Shown: one piece after another, positions 46,140 through 56,104 of the stretch
How positions within the stretch are numbered: position 1 is the first letter of the stretch
Layout: each line of letters opens with the position of its first letter
Assembly: GCF_019649055.1 (NCBI RefSeq)
Contig: NW_026570251.1
Span: 992,001 to 1,056,000, forward strand
Length of the DNA stretch: 64,000 bases
Origin: Paramacrobiotus metropolitanus
Taxonomy: Eukaryota; Tardigrada; Eutardigrada; Parachela; Macrobiotidae
Direction of reading: 5' to 3'
Notes under the pieces: model-generated
What the model was told of the DNA's origin: nothing
The model's input: only the letters and a program-made list of their open reading frames with translations
The model's database searches: none
Translations under genes and position numbers: made by a program

Positions 46140-46400
46140 GCTGGTTTGGTGTAAAGACGATTTTCATGGTAATGTACGATTTTAGAAAAAATTTGGAAAG
46201 GATCGGTTTATAATAAGATTTTGGTACACCTCCGTTCGTTTGAACTTCTGGAATTTTATTTTCACCGATAAGTCCCCAACCGGATGCTGCGCGCCCAAAC
46301 GGTATTCACACCAGTGTTTGTACAAATTATTAGCCTACAGAATGTCATCAAACAATGCAAAAGAATACGCAAAAGCAAAAGTTTTCGTCCACGTACACGT
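46140..46400. mobile_element. MITE fragment, foldback family
   Basis: Similar to the right arm at 6845-7080: 'tttggtg(t/c)aaagacgat', 'ggatcggtttataat(a/g)aga', 'ttggtacac', 'caaccggatg(c/t)' and '(g)cctaca(g/a)aa'. One arm only. Confidence 0.7.
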
Positions 46401-46561
46401 ACATGAATCTATTATAATAAAATGCAATTGTTGCAGGAAAAATTTCGCCGAACGATGGCATTCGTAGTGCCACCAATCAACAGCTAATACAATCAACAAC
46501 CAAACAGTTAACTGAATGTAAATTGTCGCTCCTTTGCAAGGGAGCAACAATCTACAACAAA

Positions 46562-47200
46562 TTAACTGGTTTCTTGGCCATGATCCCGGTTAACGTACCA
46601 GGACGATGACCTCTCCCGGGACCCGCGGCTACTCTCTGCCGCGCCGCATGTTCCCTTCCTGATGCCTGCGCCGCTGTAGACTACATGAGCTTTATACGCC
46701 AATACGGCATGCACGTCATCGAAGGCATCACCTACGGAAATGTTACCTGCAAGGCTTAGCTTCAACCGTGCCATTGCGTACGGCAAGCCTGTGGTTAATA
46801 TCGCTGTGACTGTTTCGCCGGACACGGCGATCACGGCGCCGGCATGACGCCCGATTAAAATGCAGCTGCGAAACATGGGTGCATACTTCATCCCATTGAT
46901 TGTGACTTACATTCATGCGGTTGAAATATGCACTCCTGTTTCGTAATCGTCTGCACTTACTGTACAATTTGTGAGTGGCTCGAACGTTTTCACTTCGTGC
47001 CCGAAGTTTATAAATTCCGGCCCAATTGCTCCAGGAATGTATGTTCCTATAGGAAGGATATATTCCTGGCGGAATTGGGTCGGTTTTTAGATCAAGCCGT
47101 ATAGGATTTTGTAGCTGCAAGCCTGCACGTAATATGCTTCTTGGCCCTGCAGTGCCGGTGAGGACGAAACCGACTGTGGCCTGTCCAGCATATACAATTA
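46562..47200 (-). CDS. Unknown protein, 3' exons, two similar beta-like segments
   Basis: Exons 47200-46961 and 46905-46562 join in phase 1 across a 55-base intron (gtaagt ... gtaag) and end at TAA. The first exon begins IVYAGQATVGFVLTGTAG. The second has AVIAVSGETVTAILTTGLPY, which aligns with it and suggests an internal repeat of a beta-sandwich or similar unit. The C-terminus is Ser/Arg-rich. The 5' exon is not secure: a strong gtaagt donor at about 47293 gives the right phase only in a frame with a TGA. It may be a pseudogene. Family not recognised. Confidence 0.35.
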
Positions 47201-47689
47201 CTGGGGAGTGAGTTACGAGTATAACAGAAGAACGTACGAACGTTTTGATTGCTTTTGTCAGCCAGATTTTCGCCAAATAGAATTTCACTTACAGTTTTTT
47301 GCTGTTCGTATTTCATTTTTGTAACAGTTTCCAAGTCAAACTACACTTGCGAAAGCCTATTTGAATGCACTAAAAATAGTAAGACTAAATAATTTAATTA
47401 AAAATAGTAAGACTATAAGATTAATATTAAGTGTAATAACTGCATTTGGAAAATTCTTTACCGAAAGCCAGAAATGTTCAGCGTAGAAACTAGTCCATAT
47501 TTTGTTTTTCCGTTCTCCATTTCAAATTAACTTTGTCTTAACAGATTATAAAATTAGCCCAAAATTGAACGACACGTGTGTACTTAATAGATGTCACTCC
47601 GGTTCGAAAACCGGAAACTGGACGACGTACGTTCTGCTCAAATAACCGTTGAATGGTTTTGCCGTGACGCGGATACGCTATGGGCGATT

Positions 47690-48060
47690 AAGGGAAATGG
47701 CCCGGTACATGTTGTCAAAAATGGTAAACAAACACTTAAACTTTCGCTTTCGCGCACTAAAAATTGCTTTTTTGTAATACTTTATGTCATTTTAAAGCTA
47801 AATAATAAATTGTTCTGAAAACCGTTTGCGCGCGCAACATCCGGTTGCCGAGATATGGCGTACTAAAATGGGCAAAAGTTTAAATGCACTGTTGTTGTTG
47901 TGTACCAAAAGTCTGATCATTGTCCGATCTTCTTGAAACTTTGCTGCAAAAGACAGATGGCCATAAAGTTGAAATTGAATCAATATCAGATTCATAACAT
48001 GTTTTTCCGATTTTAAAGTGAATTTCAAAAGTTTTAAAATTTATTTGGAAATTATATATG
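47690..48060. mobile_element. MITE copy, foldback family
   Basis: Nearly collinear with 59090-59450: 'aatggcccggtacatg(t/g)tgtcaaaaatgg', 'ctttcgctttcgcgc', 'ttctgaaaaccgtttgcgcgcgcaacatccg(g/a)ttgccga', 'taccaaaagtc'. Shares 'gcgcgcgcaa' and following sequence with the left arm at 6570. Confidence 0.8.
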
Positions 48061-48098
48061 GGAAATTGCTATGAACCTGAAACTGAATTGAAGCATGG

Positions 48099-48757
48099 CT
48101 AGTGCACGTCTCGGCTGCCCAATAGAATATGAGATAACGGGTGCCGTCGAAGGGGCCAAGGGATGTGCTCGCACCTCCACCGCACCGGCATGACGATCTC
48201 CACAATGCCGGCCACCACCAGCATCCCCGCCGCGAGAAAACTGCTGGTGACCCAAAGGATACCGGTGTGTGGCACCGTCACCGACGAGACCATGTGGACA
48301 AGGTAGGACAGTAGAAAGGTCACGAGACCCACCAGCACCGCCAAATGGGCGCACAAAAAGTGTACCAGAAAGACCACCGCCCGGTGGTCCGCGCGGTGGT
48401 GGTATCGGGGAAATCCGGAGCGATGGTATGGAATGGGGGAGGGAAGGGTGGTGTCGTTATTCCGGCCGGCAAGTTGGTAGCGCGGGGCGGAATTAGGTCC
48501 CCCAGGGGACGCTGCTCCGTACGCTAACTGGCCACCACAGCGCGATAAAAGTGAGAGTCAGTTGGAGAAGCCTCAAGAAGCTGGGCGTCCGGAGGTACGC
48601 GCGGCATTCGGTCCGGGTATGCTGGGTGATGATAGCCTCCACGGAATTCATCGAGCGTGGACCTGCTTGCATATAATGCAGGGTTTTTGCCGTGCTCGTT
48701 CACACTCGCATTTTTTCCGGGGGATAAGAAAGAATCAGAGAAAACTGAACCGGACAT
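48099..48757 (-). pseudogene. Two-membrane-segment protein, frame broken
   Basis: The ATG at 48757 opens 77 codons with a cytosolic look (SVFSDSFLSPGKNAS, FRGGYHHPAYPDRMPRV) to a TAG at 48524. Reading on in the same frame gives a Pro/Thr-rich stretch (PFPPPFHTIAPDFPDTTT). From about 48400 a different frame encodes two hydrophobic segments (LAVLVGLVTFLLSYLV, AAGMLVVAGIVEIVM) and ends at 48099. No GT..AG intron of sensible length joins the pieces. It looks like one gene with an internal stop and a frameshift, or an unresolved splice. The product would resemble a small tetraspan-like membrane protein. Confidence 0.35.
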
Positions 48758-49183
48758 GCAAGAATACTTTATTACTAAGTAATCGGGTAATGCAGACGAT
48801 TAAAGTCTCGGATAAAAGAACAGACGATTAAAGAACGGATTGGATCCTCGATGGCGACATAGTCACAGTTTACTACTCGTACCATTTTCCTTTGCAGGCG
48901 ATGTTATGGATTATTATTCCGAGCCGTATACGCAATGCCCCGTTCAATGCATTTTCCTAGAATATTCTTATTCTGATCAGCCGGTTTAACGCTGGTTCAT
49001 GCATGCGCTCGATTACTACTTTAATTAGGAGTACTTATCATTACGCATTACAAATAGTTAAAATTCCCATCCCACGTTAACTAGGACAAATTCTTCATTT
49101 GATCATATGTATTTGTTGAGCGAAGCTCGCCTTGCACATCTTGAGAAATAAATTTGACACATTAAAATTGCTTAACAGGGCCA

Positions 49184-49353
49184 AAATAGTTAATTAAAAT
49201 CATATATGTCGCATCCGGACAAATTGTCAGTTAGTAAACTTAATCTAGATCTGGGTGTACCGAATTCCACCAGTGTGTACAGCTGGTCGGCATAGGTGAT
49301 GGGCCAAAACACAGCCGGCTGTGTGACCACTCCCGCCGGTGTTAGCTCAGAGC
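49184..49353 (-). pseudogene. Partial PEBP copy: exon 2 part plus adjoining intron
   Basis: Almost identical in order to 41231-41402. It keeps ELTPAGV, PAVFWPITYADQLYTLVEFG, the following donor gtacac and about 70 bases of intron 2 (catatatgtcgcatccgga). No other PEBP exon is nearby. Keeping the intron shows a DNA-level copy, not a retrocopy. Confidence 0.85.
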
Positions 49354-49669
49354 ACAAGCAGTCCGGAGTTAGAGCACGCAAAGGCAGAGTATGACCTACA
49401 ATTTGGAACTAAAAAGTGGAAGCTTCATATTAAAGGGAATACCGGTGTATTTCTCGGTACAATGTACCAATTTTGCACCAAGTCTACTATAAACTTTTGG
49501 TACATGACAATGCACTTAAAATTTGACCTATTTGTTCGTTTCAGTCGTTGGAGGTTGCGCAAGAAACTGCTTTTCAGGCCAATTTAGATACATAAATCAT
49601 TCGGCAATAGAATGACATAAATCGCTACAAAAAACGTTCTGAAGTGCGCGGAGGCGAACGTTTTCGTGG

Positions 49670-49993
49670 ATGTCCGTATATGAAACGATCACCACTTCCG
49701 AAAAGTTTGCGTTTACTATCTTTCTTTTACGAGTGCTTTTAGTTTTCTGGGGCTTGTTAGGTTCATGTCTTTATCTTTATATTCATACAAGCTTACCGAC
49801 CAAAGCGTATTTATGCGCCGTTTTAATAGGCTCGTCAACGCGTGGTCAGTTTAAGTCCAGCTTGGTCTTAAAAAATTCCATATTTTCCATAGGTGTGCCA
49901 ACAGATTTTTGTTTGTTTTTATTACCCAGTGGTCAGAAGATGGTTTCACCAGGTCTTAAGTATAGGAAACGTAAAGAGCACTCGAAGAAGTAA
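49670..49993 (+). CDS. Hypothetical ORF with one membrane segment
   Basis: ATG start, 107 codons. Residues about 13-38 are strongly hydrophobic (TIFLLRVLLVFWGLLGSCLY), giving a signal anchor, and the end is basic (YRKRKEHSKK). The stop codon overlaps a strong gtaagt donor, so it could be a first exon. It lies in AT-rich DNA and could be chance. Confidence 0.3.
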   Translation: MSVYETITTSEKFAFTIFLLRVLLVFWGLLGSCLYLYIHTSLPTKAYLCAVLIGSSTRGQFKSSLVLKNSIFSIGVPTDFCLFLLPSGQKMVSPGLKYRKRKEHSKK

Positions 49994-50195
49994 GTATTCA
50001 CTGCAGTTATGAAAAGCCCATAACACAATGACTGTAACCACGGAGACTATAACGGAAACATAAATACTTCTTTTTTAATGTAGATTGTAGATAAAAAATT
50101 ATTATGTGAGCAGCAAATTACAGTAAGTACGTAAACCTCCATAAATGGTAAAGTACATTGCCCAGTATGCCGCCTACACAGTATCTATACGTCAG

Positions 50196-50750
50196 AACGT
50201 AAAAACATCAGAAGTCAGGACGCCAAAAGACAGAACGTCAGGTAATCCGAACGTGAAAAATTAATAACGTCTGAACGTGAAGAATCAAAAAGTCAGAAAT
50301 TCAGAACGTCAGAAATTCAGAACGTCTGAATATCAGAATGTCAGCATATCAGAACGTTAGAACGTCAGAACATTAGAACGTCAGAAGCTCAGAACGTAAA
50401 AAACTAAAAACGCCAGAACGTCAGAAGTTCAGAACGCCAGAATATCAGAACGTCAGAACGTTATTACGTCAGAACAGCAGAATGTCAGAATGTGAAAAAT
50501 AAAACGTCAAAAGGTCAGAACGTCAGAACGTGAAAAATTAAAAACGTCAAAATGTCAGAAATTCAGAACGTCAGAATAACAGAACGTTAGAACGTCAGAA
50601 CATCAGGATGTCAGATTGTGAAAAGTGAAAAAACGTCAGAAAGTAAGAATATCAGAAGTTAAGAACGTCAGAAGGTCAGAACGTTAGAAAATCCGAACGT
50701 GAAACATCAGAACGTCAGAACATCAGAGCGTAAAAAATTAAAACCTTAGA
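50196..50750. repeat. Degenerate satellite of (a)gaacgtcag units
   Basis: About 550 bases made of cagaacgt / gtcagaa units of roughly 8-11 bases, with inserted a-rich variants (gtgaaaaat). Head-to-tail and irregular. No CRISPR-like spacing. Confidence 0.9.
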
Positions 50751-51137
50751 AAGTTAATACGCCTTATAAAACACTACTACGAAAGCGTAGATCCGATTTC
50801 AATCTTAGTCTATTTCCTTTAAATACTTTTATTTATAATGACCTTTCCAAAACAAAGCCAATGCTATCCAGTACTTAAGTGCCGAGCGCAGATGCGCGAG
50901 GCTACCTTGTATATAGAGTAATTCTAAACTTTTATTTTTTGTTGTTTTATTCTTTTTGTATGTTAATCGCTCGTAATGTAAATAAGAATAACCATAATTC
51001 CCTGGCGGATGGTGGCAGGACGTATAAGCGATGCAGTGGATGCACCCTTATGCAGCAATGCGTCATTGCATTCTATTACAATACGATGCTACTTTTTATT
51101 AGCGATTCGTGTTGGCCGGAAATGTAATACAAGAGTA

Positions 51138-51297
51138 TCAGTTAACAAAAGAGAACATGACATCATTTCCGTTCAGCCAAATGAAAGGCAAAGTCACATC
51201 TTCCTTCTCTACCATTTCGCTAAATGTACCGGGAACAGAAACTGCATTTCCTCTCTGAATCTCAATACCAATTTTTTGGCGTAAAAACTCTTTAATT
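51138..51297 (-). mobile_element. Non-LTR retrotransposon ORF tail, fragment
   Basis: The minus-strand frame FLRQKIG-IEIQRGNAVSV ends at a TGA (51138). It matches the last part of the element at 61483-62160 (FLKQNISLAIQRGNAASIIG). It abuts the next fragment in opposite orientation. Confidence 0.6.
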
Positions 51298-51305
51298 ACA
51301 ATACT

Positions 51306-51660
51306 GTGGCTAGCTGTGTCTCATGTACATGCCAGCTCGCTGAAAGCCGGGAATGTCGCGCAGCTGGCTGAAAACAGCAAGCGGCGGAAGTACGCTTTCG
51401 TCGAGGGTTTGGGCTATTTTTTCTACGCTCTGGCGGTCGAGACGTTCGGAACCTTTGGAACGTCGTTTGCGGAACTGATTCGTTTTGCTGGCCGGAAGAT
51501 CCGTGACGCTACAGGAGAGCCTAGATCCACGGCGTTTTTAAGACAGCGATTAAGTTTGGCTGTTGTCAGAGGAAACGCAGCAGCTGTTTTGGGTACCTTG
51601 AGTGCACGTCATAAGATCTTGAATGAAAATCATGATTATGGGTGTTTTTTCAATGTTTAA
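51306..51660 (+). mobile_element. Non-LTR retrotransposon ORF tail, fragment
   Basis: Open frame to TAA with SLKAG, RKYAFVEG, AVETFGTFGTSF, FLRQRLSLAVVRGNAAAVLG. It aligns along its length with the C-terminus of the element at 61483-62160. The endonuclease-like part is missing. Confidence 0.75.
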
Positions 51661-52078
51661 ATTTTATTCATTTTAATTAGTGTAAACCTGTGAAAGCATA
51701 CCGATATGTGCATTGGCTGCTGCCTATTAAAACAGTCGAATCACAATACTACACAATACATAGAAGTATACTTAGAAGTATATACGTTCTTCTATGTTTT
51801 TTTTCTTCCGGCTGCCCTTTACGGCAGCAGCAACTGAGCAATGTGATTCTGTGCAGTTGGTAAAAAACAATAGAACTGCCGAACCATAATAACTCTAATT
51901 CCATTCATAACAACATGCCCTGAAACTGGTAAAACAAACATTACGAGCATTCTACTTCATCAGAACTATTATTTCTAAAGCACGCAGTAGGCCATAGAAC
52001 CAACTCACACAAGACAGCGGCATGGATGAACAAATCTGTCGATTGGTGACCGCTGACGGTGATTGCGCAACCACCCGG

Positions 52079-54090
52079 CTAATTATCAGCGTGCCATGCC
52101 GGCAGGAAGTAGTCTTCCGCTGCGAGACCCCGGGCAAACTCACTGCCATTCCGCGGCCAGTCCTTGAAATAGACGACTTCCTGCGCGTCGCTCAGGTACG
52201 CCGCCCACCACCCATAGTTGCCCACACTCAGCACCAGCACCTCCATAAAGGTCATGATGGTCAGGTCTACGGCGGGTGCTTTCCCGGTGACGAAGACGAC
52301 GTTGGGCTCGCGGAATAGCCGGCGACAATAGTCCAGGTCGTTGCTGAGGACGAAGAAGACGGCGTGCGGGTAGCGGCGCTGCATGCGCAACGCCATACGC
52401 AGCAGGTACTCTTCCGTGGCGGCCACGTGGCCGTGAGCGGCGAATCCGGCATTGCTGATGATGTCGCCGCGGCGCACGTGGATCCCCACGCGTACCGGCT
52501 GCTGGCTTTGGCTGTCGGTGCGCAGTGTGCTACGATGGCGCACACTTCTCAGGCCCTCCAGAATGGCGTTGATGGCTTCCAGTTGGATGGACTCCCGAAA
52601 GGTCAGCAGCGCGCGGATCTCGGGGGCGATAGTGTGAAAGTACTTCCACGATTGACCGTATCCGGATAGCGCCGCGGCGTCGTTCGGAAAGCGCAAGCTC
52701 ACGTTGTGGAAGGCGGGATTGAATTTTCCCGGTCCCAAGTCGCCTGCAAAAACATACCGGCTGAGGCCATCGCAAACTGATGGTGAGAGTTTAGTTGCAG
52801 CTGGGAAGATTAGCACTAGTTGGACTGCTTGAGAGGTGCATAGCTCTTAACGATCACCAGCGATTTTCTTTAGAGTAAAGAGTACTGCTGTGGAAATCGC
52901 TTTTCTGTCTAACAAATTTACGTTTCACGAAAACTCTTAAGACACAAATTGCAAAGGGAGGAGATTCAAGAGATTGCCGCAACTGCATTGGAATCTTATC
53001 TCGAGATTTTCTAAAAGTGCCCAATCTTCAGCCTTTTCGGTTTTAGTCCCAAGAATAAATTACTCAGTACTTCTAAAAAGAGAAACGACGGGAACCTATG
53101 CTAAGCTGCAAATGGGTTGTTTTGTAACCAGACTGCTCCAAAACACAGCCATCTGCCTTCACGAAGGACAGAAATAAATGTTGCGCGAATCGAACGTGAA
53201 ATAGTGCGTGATAGCACCGTTCAAACGAAGCCCCTTTATTGTGCAGTCGATGCACATTGCAATAAAAAGCTAGCTTTTTAACGATCTGTTCACGCTAACC
53301 CAGAGTCCGCGCTTCCAGTGAATTGTTAGGGAAGAGAACAGACGGTTCAATGTAGCCGATGTCCATTCCTTCGAACAGGTCCATCCGTGAATCATTGGTA
53401 ATGCGTACGGGAATGCGGTTGTTCTGTCGCGCACAGCCGAGCAGCGTGGCCGCCTGGAACATCAAGTTGCCCAGTCCAGCGTCCAGGATCGGTCGATAGT
53501 TATACGTCAGGTATCGGGCCGAGGATGCACCGCTGAGCGTGTTGTTGTAGGCCGTCTGGAACGCCTGGCGCAGCTGCAGACGGTATCGCCTAGCCGCTTC
53601 GATCCGACCAGACATACGATACACCAAGTCGCAACGGAGCCGGGACAGGTCGACGTCCGGCTCTTCGCCCGTTGCTTTTGGGACACACATATCTACAATA
53701 AAACGTGGCAAGTTGGTTCATAAGTTTAATACTTGGACGTTTATCGCGTTCCGGACAGTTTCACAATATCGCCTTCCGAACACCACAACCTCGGTATTTT
53801 CCGCGTCCGAGTTTTCTGATGTGGAACAACTCATCCGGAATGCGGTAAAAATCGAAGTGCACACTGGGTGATTCGTAGTGGTTGTTATATCTTAACATGA
53901 AATACAATTATACAAAGTAGTATCCGCCTACCGGATTCATATCATTCCAGGGTGATGCTGATCGAATAGAGCTGAAATGTCGCGCGAAATGGCTGAATGT
54001 CGGCAGACCCGGTTCTAACAAGAAATAACCAATGGAGACAGCTATTATTAGAGCAGCGATCAGGATTCGCTGCGTTGTCCAGCTCGTCAT
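52079..54090 (-). pseudogene. GT11 family alpha-1,2-fucosyltransferase-like gene with an in-frame TAA
   Basis: Exons 54090-53790, 53692-53300 and 52743-52079 join in phase (donors gttgtg, gttagc; acceptors attgtag, tttgcag) and total 453 codons. The 5' exon contains one TAA at 53910-53908. The frame before it has a type II membrane anchor (ILIAALIIAVSIGYFLLEPG). After it the same frame continues (LRYNNHYESPSVHFDFYRIP). The catalytic part holds the GT11 donor motif VGIHVRRGDI and GLGNLMFQAATLLG near the N-terminus, with YGWWAAYLS and FKDWP near the end. GT11 enzymes transfer fucose to galactose in the Golgi. Either the stop disables the gene, or translation starts at ATG 53898 (388 residues, no anchor), or a 41-base intron is used with a phase I cannot reconcile. 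Confidence 0.75.
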
Positions 54091-54989
54091 CCTTGTGGCC
54101 GGACACTGTATGGAGGATTAGGATGTGGCATTAGGATTCATTGACAACAACTCTCTCCCACATTCATAAATGGCTAGGTCAAAGTATCCAGTTATCCGAA
54201 AGTATCTCAAGGTGTCTTGCGCATTATAAGGAAACTACCATCGTTAACCGTATGATGGTCCGTAACCAGCAGATTCATTTCCACTTGCTGGTGGCTTTAA
54301 AGACGTTCAAAACTTCAGACCCAGCACTACAACGACAGCAAGTCACACGTACCAGTACAGTGAGGGGTCAGCCATCCAGCAGACTGTAAAGTGAAGAAAT
54401 ACTCTGTGCAGTGATGCTGTTGACGAGCATACCGTGCGGACTGTTTGTAGGGCTTTACTTTTGCAGTTTTACATCACAACCCCCTGTTCAGTTCAACGAG
54501 CTCAGGTGTATCACACGCCGGGACGACACCGGAACCATACTGCCGACATCAGTCAGTTTATTTTGCGTTGTATGTTAATGCACATTGTGGCAGATTAAGC
54601 GACAACACAATGCCGTCCGAATTAAATATTCAGCTTTCTTGATATGCTTCCCTTCGGCCGGCGCTTCTACACTGGCCTTTATTAATACGAGTAATTTTGT
54701 TATTATTACAAGTATTTTATTAAATAGTAGTAGTTTTGATATAAGTCTGTACCAGGAAATATTTAAGTACATGTAATATATAATACAAGAAACAGCCTCG
54801 GCTTTGCCTCCGCGTTTCTTGTGATCCACGGCCACTTTATTTGATTTCGACTGAATAAATACTTATTAGTATCACATCTATATTTCGTCGTAATATGATC
54901 GGTACATTGCAGTAGCGCAAAAACACCGGGTTTATGTAATAATTACAGATTCTCTCAGATCAGTATTAAATCTCTCCACTGGGTCCATG
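54091..54989. other. Spacer upstream of GT11 gene
   Basis: No supported gene. A short dispersed motif (ggctttgcctccgcgtttctt) near 54800 recurs at about 55310. Confidence 0.4.
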
Positions 54990-55560
54990 ATTCTCTGATC
55001 CCCAACCTGATGCTACTCAGTAACGGCAGCTCGGTCACCCGCTCACCTAATGAGCTCTGTCCACAAGAAAGGAGTGGTAGCTCGGTAACTATAGCTCCCC
55101 TAGTGGGCTCTGTACACACTGCACAGAACACTGTTCTGTGCACAGAATAGTAGTGGTAGCTTGGTCACTCGTTCACCTAACAGACTCTCTGCACTGGACA
55201 GTAGTGGTAGCTCGGTCACTTGTTCACCTAACGGGCTCCGTATACTGGAAAGCAGCGTTAGCTTGGTCTTAGAAGCTAGCTAGCGTTAGCGTTAGCTTAG
55301 AAGAAATAGATGCGGCTTCGCCTCCGCGTTTTTTTGTAAATAAGGCCCGAATCAATGAATAGCTCGTTACACATTCACGTAGCGTTTTAAGTACTAGATA
55401 GTGGTGATAGCTCGGTCACTCATTATGTCAATTAGCGATTTTGCTCACTAGACGGCAGTGGTAGCTCGGTAACTCACTCACTCAATTAGCGATTTTGCTC
55501 ACACTCAAATAACGATTTCGCTCGCTGGTCAGTGAAGGTATCTCGGCCACTCACTTACCT
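54990..55560. repeat. Diverged tandem repeat of about 50-60 bases ('gtggtagctcggtcactcgttcacctaa')
   Basis: Roughly eight copies of 'ggtagct(c/t)ggt(c/a)act' followed by 'ttcacctaa(c/t)' and 'gggctc(t/c)gt'. It includes a palindrome at 55120-55142 (arms tgcacagaaca around one c). Confidence 0.8.
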
Positions 55561-55621
55561 TAAAATAATAAATGCGGCTCTTTGCTTTTACCAATTGTTT
55601 AGAGGAGTGGTACTGACCAAA

Positions 55622-55954
55622 ATGGTCAAACAGCCCGAGGTCCGTATGGTTAAGGCCAACCATTGTATTACAAATGTGCCGACAACGAAAATCGATAGGC
55701 TAACTTGTGATTGCTTAATTTTGTGGTAGGTGTTGTACGAAAATAAGTTCAATTTATTCCGTTTAATTTGCGTATTTAATCATTTATGTTGCGTATTGTA
55801 TCCAGGCAAAATTTTTCGAGGTTTCAAGGTAAACTGGGTTGGATCGTTTGCGGCATCGTGCCGGCACGATTCTGATCGGACGTATTCGAAAACAAGTCAT
55901 GTGACCCAGTTCTGGACCACGGCCGATCTAACTGTGGTATCAGATTTTTTTTAA
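55622..55954 (+). CDS. Possible coding pieces, unresolved
   Basis: An ATG frame (MVKQPEVRMVKANHCITNVP, then KIDRLTCDCLIL) ends at a good gtaggt donor near 55727. A second open piece (55806-55954) after the acceptor gtatccag reads FRGFKVNWVGSFAAS, then SHVTQFWTTADLTVV. The phases do not match, so they may not be one gene or it may be broken. Weak. Confidence 0.2.
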
Positions 55955-56104
55955 AGTTTTTGGTTAGAGAGATCTCCAGACTGTGGGGAGGCCGCGCGTA
56001 ATATTGATCTTTTTCTTAATAAGTATCTATCTGTACCTGTACCAGTGTTTCTACATTGGACTACTCGCAGAGCTTGCAAGTCACGGCATTTACTATACAG
56101 CTAG

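Noticed and set aside
50196-50750. CRISPR array
   Set aside because: Units are short, irregular and without unique spacers, and the DNA is eukaryotic.
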